Notes under the pieces: generated by a model | The model's input: only the letters and a program-made list of their open reading frames with translations | Databases searched by the model: none | What the model was told of the DNA's origin: nothing | Program-made: the position numbers and the translations under genes | Assembly: GCA_964537825.1 (NCBI GenBank) | Contig: CAZIDL010000060.1 | Coordinates: forward strand, 1 to 14,726 | Origin: CAZIDL01 sp964537825 | GTDB lineage: Bacteria; Bacteroidota; Bacteroidia; Flavobacteriales_D; CAYVSK01 | Direction: 5' to 3' | Length of the DNA: 14,726 bases | Shown here: positions 7,113-13,644 of the stretch, in pieces | Position numbering within the stretch: the first letter of the stretch is position 1 | How the letters are laid out: the number at the start of each line of letters is the position of its first letter

Positions 7113-7120
7113 TAATTTTG
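7113..7120 (+). promoter_or_regulatory. Bacteroidota -7 box for the sensor kinase gene
   Basis: TAATTTTG matches TAnnTTTG exactly and predicts a start near 7126. A TTTG at 7097-7100 is present, but only 12 bases upstream, shorter than the usual -33 spacing. The box overlaps the upstream TTG (7118) that would otherwise be a possible start codon, and thus argues for the GTG at 7145. Confidence 0.45.
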
Positions 7121-7144
7121 CGGATCGAACACGAAGCGCTTATT

Positions 7145-9109
7145 GTGTCCGATCCCTTTAGATACCGCTTCATACCCCTCTTGCTGGGTATGATGTTCTT
7201 CTTCCCACCCCTCTTCTCCACTCCGCAGCAGGAGAGAGCTCCGGAATTGGACAGTCTGTTCCGCCAACTGGAGGAGCTTGAGGCGGCTGAGGAAGAGCAA
7301 CGGATCGAGCTCTTGCTGGAGATCGGAAGGGAACTTTATCCCATGGACCCGGATTCGGCCATGGTATATGTCGATAAAGCCGAACGGATCTCACGGCGCA
7401 TCGATCATCGGAGCGGAAAGATCAGCAGTGCCAACCTGAAGGGCGTGATCCATTACCTGCAAGGGGCTTATTCCAAAGCCCTTCCCTATTGGGATCGCGT
7501 TCTGGAGATGAAGAAGGAAAAGGGCACCCCTTCGGAGATCGCCAATATCCGGAACAACCTCGGCCTCCTCTATCAAAAGATGGGGGATTATGCGGATGCG
7601 ATGGAGCAGCATCAGATCGCTTACCGGATCCGTGATAGCCTGGGTACGATAAAGGGAGTTGCTGAAAGTTCCAATAACCTCGGCATCGTCCATCATCAAA
7701 TGGGGGATATGGAACAGGCGGAGGATTACTACCGAAGGGCGCTCCGGATCAAAAAGGAGAAGGGATGGACCGAGGCGTTCCAACAGAATTACAACAATCT
7801 CGGGTTGGTCATGCGGGCCCGGGGAAAAGAAAAGGACGCCCTCCGGCTTTTTAAAAAGGCGCTGCGACTCTCGAGGAAGAAAGGGGAACGGGTGCGGATG
7901 GGGCGTTACCACATGAACATCGGCGATGCATTCAAGGGATTGGGAGAACTCGATTCAGCCCGCCGCTGTTACCAAAGAGCACTTGAACTCCATACGCGCA
8001 CCGGGAATCAAAAAGGAATGCTGAACGTCCTCCTTGCCCAGGCGCGGCTTTATCAAAAGGAAGGGGATCTGAACAAGGCCTATCGCATCGCACGGGAAGC
8101 TTATGAACGCTTCGATACCATCGCTACCCTTCCTGATCAAAAAGAGGTCACCGATCTTCTTTCGAAGATCAGCGCGGAGATGGGGGATCATAAAAAGGCT
8201 TTCGAATACCAGAGCAAGAGCCTGGAACTTCAGGACAGCCTCTCCAGCAAGGAAAAAGAGGAACAGGTCGCAAAGCTCGAGGCCCGCTTTCAGGCGCAGC
8301 AAAAGGAGAAAGCTTTGAAGGAACTCCGGATGGAAAGGCGGGGTGAGGAATTGGAGCATCAGCGGACCCTACTGATCGCGGCTGGCAGCGGAGGCTTTTT
8401 GCTCCTTCTGACGGCTTTTCTCTTTTACCTGTACCGACAGAAAAAGAAGGCCAGCGAACTATTGGCCGATCAGAACAAGCAGATCCGCAAACAGAAGGAA
8501 GAGAAAGAACTGCTTCTACAGGAACTTCATCACCGGGTCAAGAACAACCTTCAACTGATCCTGAGCCTCCTCAATCTACAGACCGATCGCATCAAGGACG
8601 AGGAAGCGCTCCAGATCCACAAGGATTCGCAGAACCGTGTTCGGTCGATGGGCATGCTCCATGAAAAGATGTATCAGCTCAACGAGCTGGACCGCGATCA
8701 GTTCGAGACCTTCGTCCGCGAACTCAGCGAACACCTGCTCGAGACCTATGGCATGGAGGATTCGCTTTCTTTAAAGCTCGATATCGATGTCCAGGGGTTA
8801 GGCACCAATACCTTGACGCCGGTCGCTCTGATCCTGAACGAGCTCCTCTCCAATGCGCTGAAATACGGGTTCCGGAAAGGCGTACAAGGGACCGTTTCCG
8901 TTTCCGTACGTCCCTATGATGGTGGGACCTACCTGCTCGAGGTCACCGACGATGGTTCCGGGTTCGGGGATCTGGAGGGGTCGGAAGAGTGGCAAGGGTA
9001 CGGCCTGGACATCGTTCGTTCTCTTGCCGAGCAATTAGAAGGAGAACTCCAGAAAAAGGAACAGGAAACAGGCAGTTGCCTCCAGGTCTATTTCAAGAAC
9101 ATCGACTGA
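7145..9109 (+). CDS. TPR-repeat sensor histidine kinase, HisKA_2 family
   Basis: 654 residues from GTG 7145. Starting there gives a proper signal peptide (RYRFIPLLLGMMFFFPPLF), while an upstream in-frame TTG (7118) falls inside a predicted promoter box. The periplasmic sensor part carries about seven TPR units (about 95-365) with repeated NNLGL, MGDY and A(L/Y)RI signatures. A charged coiled coil (about 366-405), one transmembrane helix (about 408-428) and a second coiled coil follow. The HisKA_2 dimerisation domain has phospho-acceptor His462 in ELHHRVKNNLQ. The HATPase domain (about 558-652) has the N box with Asn565 (NELLSNALKYGF), G1 box DDGSGFG (602-608) and G2 GYGL (618-621). It autophosphorylates on His and should pass phosphate to the LuxR-type regulator at 5846 and perhaps to the receiver-only protein before it. 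It is convergent with sucD (7-base gap). The signal is unknown. Confidence 0.93.
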   Translation: MSDPFRYRFIPLLLGMMFFFPPLFSTPQQERAPELDSLFRQLEELEAAEEEQRIELLLEIGRELYPMDPDSAMVYVDKAERISRRIDHRSGKISSANLKGVIHYLQGAYSKALPYWDRVLEMKKEKGTPSEIANIRNNLGLLYQKMGDYADAMEQHQIAYRIRDSLGTIKGVAESSNNLGIVHHQMGDMEQAEDYYRRALRIKKEKGWTEAFQQNYNNLGLVMRARGKEKDALRLFKKALRLSRKKGERVRMGRYHMNIGDAFKGLGELDSARRCYQRALELHTRTGNQKGMLNVLLAQARLYQKEGDLNKAYRIAREAYERFDTIATLPDQKEVTDLLSKISAEMGDHKKAFEYQSKSLELQDSLSSKEKEEQVAKLEARFQAQQKEKALKELRMERRGEELEHQRTLLIAAGSGGFLLLLTAFLFYLYRQKKKASELLADQNKQIRKQKEEKELLLQELHHRVKNNLQLILSLLNLQTDRIKDEEALQIHKDSQNRVRSMGMLHEKMYQLNELDRDQFETFVRELSEHLLETYGMEDSLSLKLDIDVQGLGTNTLTPVALILNELLSNALKYGFRKGVQGTVSVSVRPYDGGTYLLEVTDDGSGFGDLEGSEEWQGYGLDIVRSLAEQLEGELQKKEQETGSCLQVYFKNID

Positions 9110-9116
9110 AGCGGGA

Positions 9117-10007
9117 TCAGCTTCCCTGCGGGACGCCTTCCTTCAGTGCTTCGGCCATGGTCTGACCGATCTTGGCAGGCGATTTCACGACGTGGATGCC
9201 GCACTCCTCCATGATCTTCATCTTGGCCTCGGCCGTGTCCTCTGCGCCTCCGACGATAGCACCGGCATGACCCATGCGCCGCCCTTTCGGAGCGGTCTGT
9301 CCCGCGATGAAGCCGGCAACTGGCTTCGTGCCGTTCTCCTTGATCCAGCGGGCCGCTTCGGCTTCCATGCTACCGCCGATCTCGCCGATCATGATGATCC
9401 CTTCGGTCTCGTCATCCTCCATGAGCAAGCTCACTGCCTCTTTTGTGGAGGTCCCGATGATCGGGTCGCCGCCGATGCCGATGCAGGTGGATTGACCAAG
9501 GCCGGCCTTCGTAACTTGATCGACCGCTTCGTAGGTAAGGGTCCCTGAACGGGATACGATACCGACTTTGCCTTTTTCGTGGATGAAACCGGGCATGATA
9601 CCCACCTTGCATTCATCAGGCGTGATGACACCGGGGCAGTTCGGACCGATCAGCCGCGTGTTCCGCTTGGCCAGGTATTCCTTCACTTTGATCATGTCGC
9701 TGACCGGGATCCCTTCGGTGATGCAGACGACCGTATCCACACCGGCATCGGCTGCTTCCATGATCCCGTCAGCGGCAAAGGGCGGAGGAACGAAGATGAC
9801 GGAAGTGTCGGCTCCTCCTTCTTCCACAGCTGCTTGGACGGTGTTGAAAACGGGTTTGTCGAGGTGGGTCTGACCGCCTTTACCCGGCGTGACCCCACCG
9901 ATCACGTTCGTTCCGTATTCCAACATCTGTTCGGCGTGAAAGGTCCCTTCGCTTCCCGTGAAGCCCTGGACCACCACCTTCGAATCCTTATTGACGAGTA
10001 TGCTCAT
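9117..10007 (-). CDS. sucD: Succinyl-CoA synthetase (ADP-forming), alpha subunit
   Basis: 296 residues, normal length for SucD. It interconverts succinyl-CoA and succinate with phosphorylation of ADP or GDP in the TCA cycle and pairs with a SucC beta subunit, which is not in this window. The CoA-binding Rossmann domain is at the N-terminus (VVVQGFTGSEGTFHAEQM, GGVTPGKGG). The ligase domain carries GPNCPGVITP (121-130), GIVSRSGTLTYE (149-160) and the phospho-histidine His247 in GRRMGHAGAI. ATG at 10007 is supported by alignment of the N-terminus with the family. It stands alone on its strand, divergent from mnmE across a 160-base spacer; no TAnnTTTG box is seen in front of it. No anomalies were seen. 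Confidence 0.97.
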   Translation of the reverse strand: MSILVNKDSKVVVQGFTGSEGTFHAEQMLEYGTNVIGGVTPGKGGQTHLDKPVFNTVQAAVEEGGADTSVIFVPPPFAADGIMEAADAGVDTVVCITEGIPVSDMIKVKEYLAKRNTRLIGPNCPGVITPDECKVGIMPGFIHEKGKVGIVSRSGTLTYEAVDQVTKAGLGQSTCIGIGGDPIIGTSTKEAVSLLMEDDETEGIIMIGEIGGSMEAEAARWIKENGTKPVAGFIAGQTAPKGRRMGHAGAIVGGAEDTAEAKMKIMEECGIHVVKSPAKIGQTMAEALKEGVPQGS

Positions 10008-10036
10008 GGCGTACTTTATTATTGTCTTACGAACAA

Positions 10037-10077
10037 CCCCCTCTTCTTTTCTTCCCCTGAAGGGAAAGAAGGAGGGG
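10037..10077. repeat. Pyrimidine tract / purine tract imperfect inverted repeat
   Basis: A run of 22 pyrimidines (10037-10058) is followed directly by 19 purines (10059-10077). The arms pair as an imperfect hairpin: CCCCTC / GAGGGG outside, TTCTTT / AAAGAA in the middle and CCC / GGG at the tip, with bulges of one and four bases and loop CTGAA. It lies in the spacer between divergent sucD and mnmE, about 30 bases before sucD. It could be a leader hairpin or a protein or triplex site; its role is unknown. Confidence 0.6.
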
Positions 10078-10152
10078 TGTGCGTTGGGATCCTCCCTGTT
10101 CCCTTTGCTTCAAAATTAGCGTTTTCGTGATCCTCCCGCAAAAGATCTTGGA

Positions 10153-10160
10153 TAATTTTG
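10153..10160 (+). promoter_or_regulatory. Bacteroidota -7 box for mnmE
   Basis: TAATTTTG is an exact TAnnTTTG match ending only seven bases before the mnmE ATG at 10168. Transcription would begin at about 10166-10168, so the mRNA may be leaderless or nearly so. No good -33 TTTG is found; TTTTCG at 10122-10127 is 25 bases upstream. Confidence 0.45.
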
Positions 10161-10167
10161 GAGGGTC

Positions 10168-11550
10168 ATGGAACTGCCTCAAGATCAGGGGACCATCTGT
10201 GCCCGCTCGACGCCTCCGGGCGTTGGTGCGATCGCGATGATCCGCATTTCGGGATCGGAAGCGATCGCTATCGTGGATCAACTCTTCGGCCGGGATCTCC
10301 AAAGCGCCGAAGCTCGCAAAGCGCTCTTCGGACGCATCGAGGATGGGGAAGAGCTCATCGATGAAGGGCTCGTTACCTGCTTCCGGGCTCCGAACTCCTT
10401 CACCGGTGAGGACTTGGTGGAATTATCGGTCCATGCCTCCCCCTACATCCAGGAGCGCCTGCTCCAAACCCTCCTGGACCGAGGATGCCGGATGGCTGAG
10501 CAGGGTGAGTTCACCATGCGGGCCTTCTTCAACGGGAAGATGGACCTTTCCCAGGCCGAAGGTGTGGCAGACCTGATCGCTTCGAAGTCCCAGGCTGCCC
10601 ATAGGATGGCCATGCATCAGATGCGGGGTGGCTTTTCCAACGACATCAGGGACCTGCGCCAACGGCTGATCGACCTTGCTTCGCTTTTGGAGTTGGAGTT
10701 GGATTTCTCCGATGAGGACGTCGAATTCGCCGATCGTGAGCAGCTTGAGGGGACGGTGGACGAAGTCCGCACGAAGCTTCGGAAGCTGATCGATTCCTTT
10801 TCCATGGGGAACGCGATCAAGGAAGGGATCCCCGTCGCCATCGTGGGAGTGCCGAACGTGGGGAAATCCACCCTTCTCAACGCCCTGATGAACGAGGACC
10901 GTGCGATCGTCTCGGACATCGCGGGGACCACGCGTGATACGGTGGAGGACGAGATCGTTCTGAACGGGGTGGGCTTTCGCTTCATCGATACGGCCGGCAT
11001 CCGCGATACGGAGAACGAGGTGGAGGCGCTCGGCGTGGAGCGTACCTATCAGAACGTGCGGAAGGCTTCGGTGGTCCTCTATATGGTCGACGCCTCCTCG
11101 GACGAGAAAGAGAAGGTGGAACAGCACCTGAAGAACATGCGGGAAGAAGGGGAGGGGGAGAAAACGGTCATCCTGGTTGTCAATAAGATCGACCAGGCCG
11201 ATGATCAGGAACGGATCAAAAAGCGCTTCCAGGACCAGGAAAAGGTTGCCTTTCTATCCGCCAGCCAAGGGGAAGGGATCGAAGACCTGAAGCAGGAGCT
11301 CGTTAGCTTGGTGGAAGGAGGCGATGTAGGGCTCGACCACATGGTCACCAACGAACGCCATTACGAAGCTCTCAGCAAGGCCAAAGAAGGGATGGACCGC
11401 GTTAAGCAAGGCATGGACCAAGGGATGACGGGCGATCTCCTCGCTCTTGACCTCCGCGACGCCCTCCACCACCTCGGCCGTATCACTGGCGAGATAACGA
11501 CCGACGACCTACTCGGGAATATTTTTCATAACTTTTGTATCGGAAAGTGA
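10168..11550 (+). CDS. mnmE: tRNA uridine-5-carboxymethylaminomethyl(34) synthesis GTPase MnmE
   Basis: 460 residues, standard length. With MnmG it installs the cmnm5 group on wobble uridine 34 of certain tRNAs; it is a cytosolic, potassium-activated GTPase. The N-terminal folate-binding domain begins at residue 5 (DQGTICARSTPPGVGAIAM). A helical domain follows and holds the inserted G domain: G1 GVPNVGKS (227-234), G2 DIAGTTRD (250-257), G3 DTAG (274-277), G4 NKID (339-342), SAS (364-366). The C-terminus is the diagnostic FCIGK (456-460), with Cys457. All motifs are intact. ATG 10168 fits the family N-terminus. The gene is divergent from sucD, with an exact -7 box right in front, and ends 42 bases before the opposing sulfotransferase gene. 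Confidence 0.98.
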   Translation: MELPQDQGTICARSTPPGVGAIAMIRISGSEAIAIVDQLFGRDLQSAEARKALFGRIEDGEELIDEGLVTCFRAPNSFTGEDLVELSVHASPYIQERLLQTLLDRGCRMAEQGEFTMRAFFNGKMDLSQAEGVADLIASKSQAAHRMAMHQMRGGFSNDIRDLRQRLIDLASLLELELDFSDEDVEFADREQLEGTVDEVRTKLRKLIDSFSMGNAIKEGIPVAIVGVPNVGKSTLLNALMNEDRAIVSDIAGTTRDTVEDEIVLNGVGFRFIDTAGIRDTENEVEALGVERTYQNVRKASVVLYMVDASSDEKEKVEQHLKNMREEGEGEKTVILVVNKIDQADDQERIKKRFQDQEKVAFLSASQGEGIEDLKQELVSLVEGGDVGLDHMVTNERHYEALSKAKEGMDRVKQGMDQGMTGDLLALDLRDALHHLGRITGEITTDDLLGNIFHNFCIGK

Positions 11551-11592
11551 GGAAAAAAGCTTCGTGCCCCGCTGGTGCCCTTTCCGGCTCCT

Positions 11593-12366
11593 TCACCCTC
11601 TCAGCTTGCTCAGTTGCTTGTACACGATCTTGTTGAAGAGCAGGCTTTTTCGATGCCCGAAAACGAATTCCTTTTCTGCGTAAGGTTCGGGGATTTCCAT
11701 GCGATCGACCGCTCCCTGGTATTCGTTCAGCTTTTCGGGAAAGAGTTCTTCCTTCACATAACGGTATAGCTCAAGGTCCTCTTCGTTCGCTTCACGGAGG
11801 ATCCTGGAACTCCTTTCGTCATGGAGCAAGGACTCCTTGATCCGGTTATCCGTTTTGATAAGCTTTTGTTTCGTTCTGAGGTTAAGGTCTTTATCTACGA
11901 TGGCGTTCAATAGCTTCAGGGATTCCTGAAAGCGCTCCGTCAGTCCGATGAAAGCGTATTCTTCCTTCAGGATCTTCTTGGCTCTTTCTGCGTCAGCTAC
12001 CCCTGCGATCCTTTTGGTCTGCATGTTCCGCATAGCCTTTTCCGCCATCCAATCCTCGAAAGCGATAGGTTCTGTTCCTCGATAGCAATGGTCCTGATAA
12101 TGGGAGGCCGATCTGGCGAGCGGTTCCCGCAGAAAGGTCAGGAAGCGAGCATCTTCTTCCTTCAGGTGCTCGGTGGGGGCGACAAGGTTGTGGCCGGCAA
12201 GGCTGTCTATGCGTCCGAAGACCTTCTTCGCATGTTCCAGATCCTCTTGGGTGAAGAGCGGCCTTTTCGTCTTGTTGCTATCGCAATGCTTTGTCCCGAA
12301 ATTGTTCCGGAGCAGGAATTTCAGGGTCGTTCCCGCGGTCTTTTCAATGTGGATGAATACGAGCAT
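11593..12366 (-). CDS. PAPS-dependent sulfotransferase family protein
   Basis: 257 residues. The N-terminus opens directly with a strand and P-loop-like 5'-phosphosulfate-binding motif: HIEKTAGTTL (residues 6-15, Lys9). The 3'-phosphate-binding motif follows as FLREPLARSASHY (78-90), with Arg80, Arg85, Ser88 and Tyr90. Both are hallmarks of the Sulfotransfer_2 / carbohydrate sulfotransferase group, which move sulfate from PAPS to a sugar or other acceptor. There is no signal peptide or membrane segment, so it is likely cytosolic. The C-terminal part is rich in Lys, Glu and Leu with no further motif I recognise. No PAPS synthesis (cysD/cysN/cysC) or glycosyltransferase genes are in the window, so the acceptor is unknown. 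Its neighbours are mnmE (convergent) and a DUF6175-like gene on the same strand, 97 bases upstream. A near-consensus -7 box precedes it. Confidence 0.85.
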   Translation of the reverse strand: MLVFIHIEKTAGTTLKFLLRNNFGTKHCDSNKTKRPLFTQEDLEHAKKVFGRIDSLAGHNLVAPTEHLKEEDARFLTFLREPLARSASHYQDHCYRGTEPIAFEDWMAEKAMRNMQTKRIAGVADAERAKKILKEEYAFIGLTERFQESLKLLNAIVDKDLNLRTKQKLIKTDNRIKESLLHDERSSRILREANEEDLELYRYVKEELFPEKLNEYQGAVDRMEIPEPYAEKEFVFGHRKSLLFNKIVYKQLSKLRG

Positions 12367-12392
12367 GTTGGCTTTATCGCCCCGCGAAAGCT

Positions 12393-12400
12393 AAAAGGTA
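12393..12400 (-). promoter_or_regulatory. Weak -7-like box for the sulfotransferase gene
   Basis: The minus strand reads TACCTTTT, one base off TAnnTTTG, 26 bases before the ATG at 12366. No -33 element was identified. It is the best candidate in the 97-base spacer. Confidence 0.2.
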
Positions 12401-12463
12401 ATGCTTGATGGCGTCGGTCCGCTTTGAATGTCCCATCCACCAATATCGGCAAGTCTTAGGGCC

Positions 12464-13312
12464 TTATTGGATCCTGATCGCAACTTTTCCCTGCTCGCTT
12501 TCATCAACCTTTGCCTCTTTATCGCTCAGGACGCTGCATTCGGACTTAGCTGTTCGGAAGACCGATCGGCCAAAGGCCTTTTTCTCCTGATCGTGGGGAT
12601 ATCGGACCCCCTGGAAGCTCATTCGGTTCGTGGTCGCCATTCCGGTGCGGAGATCATCGCTCATTGCCTGCTTTTTGATCCCTGTCTTGAACGCTTGTTG
12701 GATCGACCGGTCTTCTCCATCACTGCATTTTGAGGATGGTTTCAGCCCAGCGCTCGGGGAGAATCTCACCTCGATGGCCGTCGGCTTCCCGTTCTCTTTG
12801 ATCTGCTCCAAATAACGCTGCATCTGCTCGGAAAGTTCCCCCAGGTTTTCGGAAACAGCTTTTTTCAATGCAGCAACCTCTTGCTGGTCCTTTTTGATCT
12901 GCCCCCCTTCATTAGCGGAGGCAGCTCTGCTCCCCCCGTGATCAGCGTCCATCATAAGGCTGAATCGCTCACCTTCCACCCTCCATCCCACTTTTACCAT
13001 GAAATCCGGCGCTTTCCCTTTTTTTCTCCTTTTCGCAGAAAGTGGCTTGAACCCTTCTTTTTTAAGACCTTTTCGGATCTCCCTGGTCAGCTTCTTCAGG
13101 TCTCCGTTGTTCTTTATGGCTTTTTGGGGTTCGGGAGCTTTGATGGTCTTTCCCCTTTTTCCTTCTTTCTCCTTGAAATATCCATTCTCGATGCACCAAC
13201 GGTCGCTCGGTATGACGGATACAGTAGGGGCGTTGTCCGCTTGACCGAACAGGGAAGGGGTTAAGAGCAGAAGAAGGGGGATGAGGGCGATCGGATAGCG
13301 CTTGATGGACAT
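12464..13312 (-). CDS. Secreted DUF6175-like protein
   Basis: 282 residues. It starts with a signal peptide (MSIKRYPIALIPLLLLL, then LFGQ). The mature N-terminus VSVIPSDRWCIENGYF resembles the opening of the DUF6175 family of Bacteroidota (a V-P-S-D-x-W-C-x-x-N-G-Y pattern), and the following region has the same layout: a short charged stretch, then a helix for Lys/Leu-rich KKLTREIRKGLKKEGF, then strands. Residues about 145-175 form a charged helix (AALKKAVSENLGELSEQM). The function of the family is not known to me. The protein is unusually rich in Lys for a secreted protein. The gene has 332 bases of non-coding sequence upstream, containing an inverted repeat and a weak -7 box, and 97 bases down to the sulfotransferase gene. 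The family assignment rests on recalled pattern similarity only. Confidence 0.6.
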   Translation of the reverse strand: MSIKRYPIALIPLLLLLTPSLFGQADNAPTVSVIPSDRWCIENGYFKEKEGKRGKTIKAPEPQKAIKNNGDLKKLTREIRKGLKKEGFKPLSAKRRKKGKAPDFMVKVGWRVEGERFSLMMDADHGGSRAASANEGGQIKKDQQEVAALKKAVSENLGELSEQMQRYLEQIKENGKPTAIEVRFSPSAGLKPSSKCSDGEDRSIQQAFKTGIKKQAMSDDLRTGMATTNRMSFQGVRYPHDQEKKAFGRSVFRTAKSECSVLSDKEAKVDESEQGKVAIRIQ

Positions 13313-13345
13313 AGAAGGGTGTTTTATGGTTGAGGGGACTGACTT

Positions 13346-13363
13346 TTTCTTGCTGGCAAGAAA
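13346..13363. repeat. Short inverted repeat in the DUF6175-like gene leader
   Basis: TTTCTTGC (13346-13353), TG, GCAAGAAA (13356-13363) is a perfect 8-base palindrome arm pair; as RNA it would fold as a 7-bp stem with loop CTGG or CCAG. A further GGCAAG follows at 13364-13369. It lies 34-51 bases upstream of the ATG at 13312 on the minus strand. It could be a leader hairpin or an operator. Confidence 0.4.
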
Positions 13364-13400
13364 GGCAAGGACCTATTCGCTGCCCGCTCGATGTTAAGAA

Positions 13401-13408
13401 CAAATATG
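13401..13408 (-). promoter_or_regulatory. Weak -7-like box for the DUF6175-like gene
   Basis: The minus strand reads CATATTTG, one mismatch from TAnnTTTG, implying a leader of about 80 bases that would contain the inverted repeat at 13346-13363. No -33 element is clear. Confidence 0.25.
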
Positions 13409-13482
13409 CTCGATCCTCGGGATCTTACTGAAAGGTAAGGAAAAGGCCTTTAACGCTGTTCTTGGGAAGGGACGGAAATGCC

Positions 13483-13641
13483 ATGCCCAACTTGTTGGAT
13501 ACAGCTTTCTCTGCGCTGCTGGCTCCACCTTTGAAAGCGTTCGCTCCCCTCTATTTCTTCCACTTCGGAGTGCGTATGATGGAGTATAAAGAGGAAGCTT
13601 CCAGAGCTGCGACCGCTTGTATTTTCATACCGGCCGTATAA
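13483..13641 (+). CDS. Possible small protein, 52 codons
   Basis: ATG 13483 to TAA 13639-13641 encodes MPNLLDTAFSALLAPP, then an aromatic-rich LYFFHFGVRMMEYKEE and a C-terminal ATACIFIPAV. The frame is open further upstream to 13432. The start has a purine-rich GGGAAGGGACGGAAA 5-19 bases upstream. I recognise no family. It ends three bases before the stop of the opposing LVIVD gene. The opposite strand also reads well: from about 13628 down to 13430 it is open except for one TAG (13558-13560), giving RGANAFKGGASSAEKAVSNK and a following 21-residue tail. Which strand, if either, is coding cannot be decided from this window. Confidence 0.3.
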   Translation: MPNLLDTAFSALLAPPLKAFAPLYFFHFGVRMMEYKEEASRAATACIFIPAV

Positions 13642-13644
13642 TGC

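Larger units (their letters stand above)
13313..13644. other. 332-base gap between the DUF6175-like and LVIVD genes
   Basis: No family-recognisable gene is present. The part next to the DUF6175-like gene (13313-13410) holds a short inverted repeat and a weak minus-strand -7 box, and is probably its leader. The part at 13432-13641 is open on the plus strand (possible 52-codon ORF). On the minus strand it is open except for one TAG. No tRNA or known RNA motif was recognised. Confidence 0.6.

Noticed and set aside
9108..9124. GAAGC / GCTTC hairpin between the kinase and sucD stops
   Set aside because: The stem is only five base pairs, it competes with another weak pairing (GGGA / TCCC), and there is no T-run; it is too weak to call a terminator.
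10423..11127. 234-codon minus-strand frame opposite mnmE
   Set aside because: It is antisense to the conserved helical and G domains of mnmE, and its His/Asp/Val-rich composition is typical of a shadow frame.
11551..11592. GGAAA...TTTCC pairing between mnmE and the sulfotransferase gene
   Set aside because: Five base pairs with a loop of more than 20 bases, and the internal GTGCC / GGTGCC copies are direct, not inverted. No convincing terminator.
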